From: Thalassiosira profunda
Lineage: Eukaryota; Bacillariophyta; Thalassiosirophyceae; Thalassiosirales; Thalassiosiraceae
NCBI GenBank assembly: GCA_036939355.1
Contig: JALLAP010001558.1
Span: 1-13,190 of the forward strand
Length of the DNA: 13,190 bases
Direction: 5' to 3'
The notes beneath the pieces are model-generated. The model was not told the DNA's origin. It ran no database searches and was given only the letters and a program-made list of their open reading frames with translations. Positions within the stretch are counted from its first letter, which is position 1, and every line of letters starts with the position of its first letter. The position numbers and the translations under genes are program-made. Shown here piece after piece: positions 7,065 to 13,190 of the stretch.

Positions 7065-7226
7065 GTTCAAAATGTGCAGCACATGTTCAAAATGTGCATG
7101 TGTTCAAAACGTGCAAAAAGGTTCTAGTGCTAGTGTGGGCACTGGTTGGAAAATATGTGCCTGTTCAAAACGTGCATTTTCAAAACGTGCAAACTACAAG
7201 TTCAAAACGTGCGTTCAAAACGTGCA
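7065..7226 (+). repeat. Right subterminal motif array of the mobile element
   Basis: Seven copies of gttcaaaacgtgca, its gttcaaaatgtgca variant or slightly truncated forms lie at 7065-7078, 7085-7098, 7102-7115, 7163-7176, 7179-7191, 7200-7212 and 7213-7226. All are in plus orientation, opposite to most copies at the left end. The array also contains tctagtgct (7123-7131), the inverse of agcactaga at the left end. The next coding start is at 7434. Confidence 0.75.
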
Positions 7227-7433
7227 AACTACGACCTTAGCCCAGAGCCAGCGCAGCCGCCAGCCGCCAGCCAACCGCCTCCTCCAGCAAGCAACGGCAA
7301 CGACCAACGAAACCAGCGTGGATCCGCGCGCTGACAGCCTATTCATATTCAGCCTTGTATTGATTGCAATTGGGGTCTGCGCCTTCTAGATCGCGGCAGC
7401 CAGCGCCCCGAGGCACATCAATAATTATCTACG
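7227..7433 (+). promoter_or_regulatory. Leader region between the element and the next gene
   Basis: This region contains a Gln/Pro-codon-like cagccgccagcc stretch and no convincing coding frame. It must hold the promoter and 5' leader of the gene starting at 7434. No TATA box or other defined element was recognised. Confidence 0.35.
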
Positions 7434-8606
7434 ATGGGCATCACCAGGAGAAGTCGAAGGCGGTGGACGCGACGAAGGCTGGGGAGGGGCGCCCTCCTCC
7501 TCTTCACTATCATACCGCTCATACTAACAACGCCCGCCTCTGCGGCTGGCATTCTCACAGACGTAGTATCGTCGGCAATCGACTGGGTATACCCGCCAGA
7601 GGAACGGTACATCGACGATGATTTCGAGACGAAGACGCTCAACATCGTGGAGATCTCGGAGATGCGCGCCAGAGACATCAAGCGGCGCCTAGCGCGGAAA
7701 CATGGGTATGGGGCCGACGAATTGGGACGCATGATCGACAAGAAGGATCTGATCAATGCGCTTTCTTACGCAGAGCACAAGGAGTACCAGCAGGAGTCGG
7801 ATCGGAGGAAGTGGATTCGGTTCAAGACGACGGTGATTTACACGTGCGTGGCGGTGTTGGGGGTGATGTTCTGGCCCTTAGTAAGGCAGGCAGTAGTGGT
7901 AGCGCACATCAATTTTGAGGTGTATACTGGTGAGTGTGGATATTGATTTGCAGCGAGGGGGGTGAACGAATTGCAAATGCAACTCACAATCACACCATCA
8001 CAACTTGAAGACCGAAGGAAGCACGAGATGGGGAGATGCCGCGACCTGCAATCATGGAAGGGATACTTTGGGATATTCCTCCTCTTCGTTATAGATGGGC
8101 TCTCTCTGTGGCTGTCTACCTCCGTCCTCCTCTCGTGGGTCATGTCCTCGAAATGGTTCTTTCCTACGCCCAACATTCCCGTGAGACCTGCCCAACTGCT
8201 CACACCCACCGGCGGTGATCCCGGGGCTCTTGGAAAGTATGGCATCAATGTCGGTCCAATGGCAATCTCTTGGCTGTTTCGTTTCCTCAATGGCAGGGTG
8301 GAAAATTTTATTGGGAGGAGTATGGCGGATGCAGTAAAGAAAGCCAAGAGGAAGGAGAAGGACGCTCTGAAGAAACTGCGGAAGGAGGAACGCGTGAGGG
8401 AGAAGGAGGCAAGAAAGGAAGCCAAACGGCTGGCAAAGGAGGCAAAGAAGGCCAGAGAGGCGCAGATGGCCCAAGACAGCGAGTCAGAGGACGGGGACGA
8501 AGACTCAGACGGCGACGTGTCCTACTGTGGAATGACAGCAAGCAATCTCGATACGATACGGCAACCATCCATGCCGACGTCGGTCAACTTTGACGAGTTG
8601 GACTAA
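7434..8606 (+). CDS. Membrane protein with SAP-like motif and basic coiled-coil tail (spliced)
   Basis: An ATG at 7434 starts an Arg-rich N-terminus followed by a hydrophobic segment (about residues 19-38, ending PASAAG), a likely signal peptide or anchor. Residues about 72-112 (EISEMRARDIKRRL to IDKKDLINAL) resemble the two-helix SAP-like motif also seen in the C-terminal domain of MANF/ARMET proteins. A membrane segment follows at about 131-152. The frame ends in TGA at 7944-7946 but resumes in the same frame beyond a GTGAGT donor at 7930, with a second hydrophobic region (GIFLLFVIDGLSLWLSTSVL). Next comes a Lys/Glu/Ala-rich helix (KKAKRKEKDALKKLRKEERV onward) and an acidic, Ser-rich tail. 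Splicing gives 382 aa with the 24-nt intron or 363 aa with an 81-nt intron. The protein family was not recognised. Two adjacent small genes are possible but less likely because phase and splice signals agree. Confidence 0.6.
7930..7953 (+). other. Candidate 24-nt intron, alternative end at 8010
   Basis: The sequence starts GTGAGTGTGG and ends GATTTGCAG, both excellent splice signals, and contains the in-frame TGA. Removal keeps the frame (phase 1). An alternative acceptor, AACTTGAAG at 8010, also keeps the frame and gives an 81-nt intron of more usual size, but it lacks a pyrimidine tract. Confidence 0.45.
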
Positions 8607-8626
8607 AGAAGAGAGTTGCACTCGCC

Positions 8627-9709
8627 TTATTCTCCATTTGCTTTGGCTTCCTCCTCCTCGACCTCCATCTTGCTATCATCCCCTTGCGGACTCTCCTCCT
8701 CCTCTTCGTCCACCGCGTTGTCAAATGCCTCCTGCGCTGCTAGCGCCGCCAAATGGCACGCCCGCCCCCTGTCCACTGTCCCCAGCGCCGCGGCCTCGGC
8801 GGCGCCCACTCCCGTGCTCTGATTCAGACCCTTCTTCCCGCCCTCGACCCGGCCCGCCATCCAAAACCCCGGATCGATGCCCGCCCGTACGCGATGCCGG
8901 TGCGCTTCCAAGAAGTGATGGGGCTGGAGAGGCTTCTTTGTTGGGGGTTCATCGTCCGCTTCCCCGCTCAATTTCTTCTCTTCCTCTTCGGCATTGGCCA
9001 CCCTCTTTGCCGCGGCTACGAGCCTTTGCCCATAACATTTCGCCAACGTTGATACCACCGCCACAATCTCTGAGGATGATTTGGGCACCACGAGGTTGTC
9101 CAGTGGCGGAGTGCTTCCTCCCCCGTTGCTCCCACCATTACCATTTCCATTGCCACCCCCTCCCAGAAAGTATGGAAGCGGCTGGTCCATTGCAGCGCGT
9201 CTCCTCTTGGATTCTTCCTTCAACATCTTCCTCTTACTCTCCTTCTTTCGTTTCTTTGAGGCGGTGGCCTTCTTGGACGAATCCGCATCTGATGTATCCG
9301 TGACCGTGGCTGCAGCGCTGTTGTCTTGAGATGCACCCTCACCCGCCATGCTGCTCCCCAAACCCACCACGGCCCCCCTCCGATTCAGGTACCTCCGCTC
9401 GGCCTCCTCCACCATCATTTGCGCCACAAACTTTTCGATGGGTTTGGAGGCGAAGCCGCATCTTCGGAAGCACTCGAAGCGATATTGTTCCCCCGGCGAC
9501 AGCGAGGCGTAGATTTGCGAGGCGCTCGCCTCCTCCCGCGCCTTGGCCTCGACGGCGGCCTGTTTGGCCGCCTCCTCCGCCTCGAGGGCCCTATTGGCTT
9601 CAGTGACCGACTTCACGATCGCCGCGGGGTCCCGCCCGCTGGCGGCGGCAATGGCGTTTAGGGCTTTGCCCTTGCCCTTGCCTCGTACCACGGCGGGTTT
9701 GGTGGACAT
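8627..9709 (-). CDS. TAF11: TFIID subunit TAF11 (histone-fold)
   Basis: TAF11 is a subunit of the general transcription factor TFIID and pairs with TAF13 through a histone fold in the nucleus. The 360-residue product starts MSTKPAVVRGKGKGK. The family signature begins at residue 69 (SLSPGEQYRFECFRR, KPIEKFVAQMM), corresponding to the first histone-fold helices. The long central helix lies at 211-240 (SSSEIVAVVSTLAKCYGQRL). The closing PLQPHHFLEAHRHR at 260-273 matches the conserved PLQP-x-H...EA of TAF11. About 95 residues are inserted between the first and second parts (about 113-205: Ser/Ala-rich, a Lys/Arg cluster KKRKKESKRK, then Gly/Asn repeats). The C-terminus is acidic. The frame is open 38 codons further upstream, but that extension is not conserved-looking, so the ATG at 9709 was chosen. 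No intron is seen. Confidence 0.9.
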   Translation of the reverse strand: MSTKPAVVRGKGKGKALNAIAAASGRDPAAIVKSVTEANRALEAEEAAKQAAVEAKAREEASASQIYASLSPGEQYRFECFRRCGFASKPIEKFVAQMMVEEAERRYLNRRGAVVGLGSSMAGEGASQDNSAAATVTDTSDADSSKKATASKKRKKESKRKMLKEESKRRRAAMDQPLPYFLGGGGNGNGNGGSNGGGSTPPLDNLVVPKSSSEIVAVVSTLAKCYGQRLVAAAKRVANAEEEEKKLSGEADDEPPTKKPLQPHHFLEAHRHRVRAGIDPGFWMAGRVEGGKKGLNQSTGVGAAEAAALGTVDRGRACHLAALAAQEAFDNAVDEEEEESPQGDDSKMEVEEEEAKANGE

Positions 9710-10293
9710 GGTGAAGGTGTGTTGATGAAGGTGAAGTTGAAGGTGTGTGCGAGCACGATCAGGTGTACCCACCCATAAAAATGACTTTATGAAGTTCTGG
9801 TACCCAAGCCGTCTAAATAGCACCTAATAGCTCTATCTTCAACTGCAAAATTAGGCCAAAATAAAAAATTAGCCTCTAGTGGCTTAGGTGCGTCACCACC
9901 CTGGCGGCACCCATTTCATTCAGGTTGGCGTTGACTCTCTGCTTGTGCCCAGGCCGAGCAGAATTGCAAACAAAGGACGTGCCACAGCCGCTTGGAAACC
10001 TAATCGGGAGGACAAATATCGAGCGGCGTTGCAGCGGTGAGAATTGCAAAATCTTGCGGCGTCCGGCGGCCGCGTTGTTTGAGTGCGGCACGGTGCATGT
10101 GCCGAATATCCGCAGGCCTCGCCCTGAATCTTGGATATCCACTGCACCTTCCCTCTGCGGCGTCCGGCGGCCGCGTTGTTTGAGTGCGGCACAGTGCATG
10201 TGCCGAATATCCGCAGGCCTCGCCCTGAATCTTGGATATCCACTGCACCTTCCCTCTTGGCCCTCACATCTGACGCTCCGCCATCAGACAAAC
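9710..10293. promoter_or_regulatory. Divergent promoter region between TAF11 and AP-2 sigma
   Basis: This ~580-bp region separates the start codons of two divergent genes and must contain both promoters. Next to TAF11 the minus strand is rich in caccttca repeats, a pyrimidine-rich leader. AT-rich segments lie at about 9776-9790 and 9848-9875. The half next to AP-2 sigma carries a 101-bp tandem duplication. The frame of AP-2 sigma is open upstream to about 9925, but the conserved protein begins at 10294, so this is taken as leader. Confidence 0.6.
10056..10257 (+). repeat. 101-bp tandem duplication upstream of AP-2 sigma
   Basis: The unit starting gcggcgtccggcggccgcgt occupies 10056-10156 and is repeated at 10157-10257. 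The only difference seen is cacggtg against cacagtg. Each unit contains ggatatcc and a gcatgtgc palindrome-like core. It lies within ~240 bp of the AP-2 sigma start, so it may double promoter or leader elements. Confidence 0.9.
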
Positions 10294-10809
10294 ATGATCC
10301 GCTTCTTCCTATTGCAAAACCGGCAGGGGAAGACCCGCCTGTCGAAGTGGTACGTCCCGCCCCCCACCGGCGCGTCGGGGGGCGCCTCCCTCAACACCTC
10401 GGGGAGCCAGATCCTCCCCGCGGGCTACTCCGCCACGAACGCCAACCAGACCGAGGCCGAGAAGGCGCGGATAGAGGCCGAGGTCCACCGGCTGGTCACG
10501 TCGAGGGACAAAAAATACACGAATTTCATCGAGTACAACAATTACAAGCTCATCTACCGACGATACGCGGGGCTGTTCTTCACCATTGCCGTGGACGTGC
10601 AGGACAACGAGTTGAGCTATCTGGAGAGCATTCACCTGTTCGTGGAGCTGTTGGATTCGTACTTTGCCAACGTGTGCGAGCTGGACATTGTGTTCAACTT
10701 CAACAAGGTGTATATGATTTTAGACGAGTACATGCTCGCGGGGGAGATCGAGGAGACAAGCAAGCGGGAGATACTTGACAGAGTCAAATTCTTGGAGAAG
10801 CTGGAATAA
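10294..10809 (+). CDS. AP2S1: AP-2 clathrin adaptor complex, sigma subunit
   Basis: This is the small (sigma) subunit of the AP-2 adaptor, which links cargo and plasma membrane to clathrin during endocytosis. The 171-residue product begins [20 protein letters not shown], the family N-terminus. From residue 58 it matches the rest of the longin-like fold: [50 protein letters not shown] and [13 protein letters not shown], ending FLEKLE. AP-2 sigma is about 142 residues in animals. The extra ~29 residues lie after WYVPP (about 24-53), a Gly/Ser/Thr/Ala-rich insert in an early loop. The insert contains a GTACGT, but splicing there would delete the conserved VPP and break the frame, so it appears coding. 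Sigma-1 (AP-1) is the nearest alternative. The YRRYAGLFF and [10 protein letters not shown] segments favour sigma-2. Confidence 0.93.
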   Translation: MIRFFLLQNRQGKTRLSKWYVPPPTGASGGASLNTSGSQILPAGYSATNANQTEAEKARIEAEVHRLVTSRDKKYTNFIEYNNYKLIYRRYAGLFFTIAVDVQDNELSYLESIHLFVELLDSYFANVCELDIVFNFNKVYMILDEYMLAGEIEETSKREILDRVKFLEKLE

Positions 10810-11103
10810 AGAGGGTAGGAGGTGGGGGAGGTTGGTTAGAGGGAAATGGAAAGCTTCTTTTGCGTGAAGGCTTGGTGGAAAAGGCGACAGCCAGATTCAG
10901 TGCTGTTGCTTTCGGGTAATCCAGATTCTCTGTTCAATCAGTGCTAGTCAGGGGTGATATTGGCGCCCGGTCCTCTTGATAGGGGATAAGCGGGAGCGCT
11001 CAGAAGTTCATTTATATGTTACTCACATCTTAAGCGTAATTATCCTGTTGAGACTTTGTGGGGGTCAGCTTCTTTGAGAGCCCCAAGATGCACGTCAGCT
11101 TTC
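10810..11103. other. Convergent intergenic region
   Basis: This ~290-bp spacer lies between the stop codons of AP-2 sigma (plus) and the methyltransferase (minus). It must contain both 3' ends. No coding frame, repeat or clear polyadenylation motif was recognised. Confidence 0.5.
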
Positions 11104-13190
11104 TCAGTTGGCAGCAAAGGCAGACATCTCGTTCCATCCGTAATCGTCCGGTATGTCCCGCAGCTTCTCCTCCTTCGCCCAGTCCTCGAACCCGTTGCAC
11201 AACTCTCCGGTGACCTCGGCAATGTGCTTCTCCTCCGAATCCTCCGCCTTGTCGTCAAACAACCGAGGCTTCACCGTGAGCGACGGAAATTCGCAGCACT
11301 CCTTGCACCGCTTGGCAAAGTTGTAATGCGTGCACACCCGCTGGTGAGTCTGTCGCGCCCGGTCCGAGCTCGGCTTCTTTATCAGGGGAATGTATCCCCA
11401 GTTCGTCCGGCCCATGATCACGCCCACCGAATTAAAAGAGGTCTCGTGCATCGACGGGATCAGATTGTATTCACACCCTTCACAGTCCAGGTTCAAGACA
11501 CTGATCGGCGTGCCGAGCGGAAGGTCCTCCGGCGTTGCCTCGGCAAGGATGGCCCGCAACGTCCGAAGGTGCACCACCAATTCCACGTCCACCGCAAAGT
11601 CGAACTGATCCTCCGGGTTCCAACTTCGCGTGGCGGTGGTCATGCTGGGACGCCAAACCATCTTCATCATCGAGTCGTTGTCGTCGTGGTGTTTGGTGCC
11701 CACGCCCGCCAGGATGGGGTGGACGTACTGCAGCTGGTCGTGGGAGAGGTTGCACCGAAAGTTCATGTTTTGGATGAGCCACGATGGAGAGGCCGGTTCG
11801 ATGCTGACGATGGTCGTTTCGGGGTAGAGGTAGGCGACGAGCATGGAAGTCAACCCGAGGGCCGAGCCGACGTCGACGAAGAGTTTGTTCGCCCCAACGA
11901 ATTTGGACGGCACTGCAAACAAATAATTCGGTGAGATCAGAACAAGCCCCGCCTGTAATCTCAAGGGACGGACAAACTCACGGTTGTGAAATCGGTACAG
12001 GTCGTCGTGGCCGGATTCGGCCGGCTCCGTGTCGAAGTTGTACGTCTGCCGCCCCTCGTACGCCGAATTCAGCACCTTTAGCATTCCTTCGGTGCCCTTG
12101 TCTCCGTCCGGATACCAAATGTGCACGTCGTTGCCCCGCAATGTTTCCTTGTGCTCCGTAACAAGCTTGAGCGTCTNCGTCCGGATACCAAATGTGCACG
12201 TCGTTGCCCCGCAATGTTTCCTTGTGCTCCGTGACAAGCTTGAGCGTTTTCTGGATGACCTCCTCGGGCATTTGCGACCGCGCCGAGGACCAAAGGTACA
12301 GCAGTTTGTCGCGTATGTCCATGGAGCTAATGTCGCAGTGCGTCGATGGATCGGAAACGCCCGCCGAGGTGGATTTGGGGAGGGTAAGCGCATCGGCGGC
12401 CAGGCAGAAGAGGTGGCGTCCGGTGAGCTTCAATCCCTGGTTGTCCGGCTCGGCGTTGCCGTAATTGAAATTGCCCACACCGTCGTCCATGGATTCTTCG
12501 TTGAACGCCACGTCGTCCATCATGCCTTCCTCCTCCAACCTCCGTCGGTTCAAGTCGTCCAGCACTTCGTTGCCGTCGCCGCTGGCACCCAGGTCGGGGC
12601 TCTTGGCATCGGCGTCCGCCCCTCGCCCGAATCCCACTTCTCGGGCCAGCTCTCCCTCGAAGTCGTCCGCCTTGCCCGCCTCCGATTCGTAATCGCCACT
12701 GTTTCCCTTGATCTTCTCCCACGCCTTCTCCTCGTCTCTCCAATCCTTGTCCCACCGGCTGTCCGCCCCAAACTTCTGGGCGTTGTACGCATCGAGCCGC
12801 TTGCTGTCCAGCACCGTGTGCCACTCCCGNCGTTGTACGCATCGAGCCGCTTGCTGTCCAGCACCGTGTGCCACTCCCGCTCCAGTTCCTCCTGCAGCGC
12901 ATCGCAGTTCAGCGTGTTGATGATGTCCAGCGCCGCGGCGTTTTCGTCGGCGTCCAACTGCTTCGGGCCGATGCTGATGCGCCGCCCGCCCCCGCGCTTC
13001 AGCAATGCCTCCTCGGAGAGGCCCGTCTTGCGCAATGCCGATGAAAGGCGCGGATCGGACTCCGCGAGCCCCCCGCTCGAGGAAAAGATGCCCGAGATCA
13101 AAAAGACGTAGGAGAAGCAGACGACGCCGAACAATCCCGCGCCGAAGAGGGCGAGCATCCGGTCGGCGGGGGAGAGCTGGGAGAGGACCG
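11104..13190 (-). CDS. FkbM-family SAM-dependent methyltransferase, membrane-anchored, 5' end beyond window
   Basis: FkbM-type enzymes (Methyltransf_21) transfer methyl groups from S-adenosylmethionine, often to sugars or polyketides. Motif I, KLFVDVGSALGLTSMLVAYL near 11840-11895, and the acidic SIEPASPSW that follows form the SAM pocket. VLNLDCEGCEYNL near 11460-11500 matches the family's D-x-E-G-x-E motif. The N-terminal part has a hydrophobic segment (MLALFGAGLFGVVCFSYVFL, start codon at 13158), suggesting a type II signal anchor. A long acidic, Asp/Glu-rich stem follows, so the catalytic domain probably faces the Golgi or secretory lumen (inference). The frame is open upstream of 13158 to the window edge, so the true start may lie outside. 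The frame is broken by two single-N junctions with duplicated flanks (12177, 12830), judged to be assembly artefacts. An intron is likely at 11913-11981. The substrate is unknown. Confidence 0.8.
11913..11981 (-). other. 69-nt intron in the methyltransferase gene
   Basis: On the minus strand it starts GTGAGTTTGTCC at 11981 and ends TTATTTGTTTGCAG at 11913. Its length is a multiple of three and it has no stop, so retention would insert 23 residues just before the SAM motif. Strong splice sites and the position before the conserved LPSKFVGANKLFVDVG favour removal. Confidence 0.75.
12105..12249. other. Assembly junction: 72-bp flank repeated on both sides of a single N (12177)
   Basis: The sequence 12105-12176 is repeated at 12178-12249, with one internal difference (ctccgtaac against ctccgtgac) and a mismatch near the end. 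A lone N between two overlapping copies is what a scaffolder leaves when contig ends overlap but are not merged. The extra 73 bases shift the coding frame. Confidence 0.85.
12781..12879. other. Assembly junction: 49-bp flank repeated on both sides of a single N (12830)
   Basis: The sequence 12781-12829 (cgttgtacgcatcgagccgc onward) is repeated exactly at 12831-12879 around an N. This is the same signature as at 12177. The 50 extra bases interrupt the reading frame in the stem region of the methyltransferase. Confidence 0.9.

Larger units (their letters stand above)
1..7226 (+). mobile_element. Putative large DNA transposon with OTU and transposase-like exons
   Basis: The two ends carry arrays of the same 14-nt motif, mainly as tgcacgttttgaac on the left (1-123) and as gttcaaaacgtgca on the right (7065-7226). 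They therefore form terminal or subterminal inverted repeats around a plus-strand split gene. That gene encodes an OTU-like protease segment, a Cys/His-rich segment and a segment with transposase-like acidic motifs. Eukaryotic Mutator-like and related elements are known to carry OTU domains and long repeat-rich ends, which supports the call. The left limit may lie outside the window, and no target-site duplication could be established. Frame breaks at about 5447 and 5880 suggest a degenerate or mis-assembled copy. A chance co-location of satellite repeats with a host gene cannot be excluded. Confidence 0.6.

Noticed and set aside
9710..9823. 38-codon upstream extension of TAF11
   Set aside because: The extension is His/Thr/Gln-rich leader-like sequence with no conserved pattern. 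The ATG at 9709 begins a more plausible protein.
9925..10293. In-frame N-terminal extension of AP-2 sigma
   Set aside because: The conserved family N-terminus begins exactly at the ATG at 10294. The upstream frame runs through a recent 101-bp duplication and resembles leader sequence.
10350..10449. A 100-nt intron in AP-2 sigma (GTACGT...CCAG)
   Set aside because: Removing it would shift the frame and delete the conserved residues after the Trp of WYVPP.

Overview
This window looks like nuclear DNA of a compact-genome unicellular eukaryote. It carries a TFIID subunit (TAF11), an AP-2 clathrin adaptor sigma subunit and a membrane-anchored FkbM-type methyltransferase. GT-AG introns are visible, convergent stop codons lie 20 bp apart, and there are no bacterial operon signals. 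The mix of genes, short introns and moderately high GC would fit a stramenopile microalga such as a diatom, but that is inference and no lineage-specific marker was identified.

Positions 1-7226 look like one large DNA transposon, possibly truncated by the left window edge. Both ends carry arrays of a 14-nt motif, gttcaaaacgtgca or its gttcaaaatgtgca variant, mostly in inverted orientation to each other. Between them lies a split gene in plus orientation: an OTU-like cysteine-protease exon (1540-2204), a Cys/His-rich exon present twice (2409-3272 and 3481-4344), an exon with transposase-like features (4545-5447, continued with disruptions to 5883), and a lysine-rich then acidic C-terminal part (5880-6662). 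The three introns that separate these exons are copies of one ~200-nt sequence. The middle intron is a hybrid: its 5' part matches intron 3 and its 3' part matches intron 1. This is what unequal crossing-over inside the intron repeats would leave, and it explains the perfect 1072-bp tandem duplication. The 3' part of the gene is further disturbed by a 106-bp patchwork duplication and a second frame change, so this copy may not be functional. A 29-bp tandem array (6811-7045) lies between the gene and the right end.

Positions 7434-13190 are ordinary tightly packed genes. First comes a membrane protein with a SAP-like helical motif (7434-8606, plus strand, with a very short or 81-nt intron). It converges with TAF11 (minus, 8627-9709). 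A shared upstream region (9710-10293) carries a 101-bp tandem duplication and separates TAF11 from the divergent AP-2 sigma gene (10294-10809, plus). An FkbM-family methyltransferase (minus, 11104 to the right edge) converges on AP-2 sigma. Two single-N positions inside the FkbM gene (12177 and 12830) are each flanked by the same sequence on both sides. They are best explained as contig ends joined without merging their overlap, and they break the reading frame artificially.
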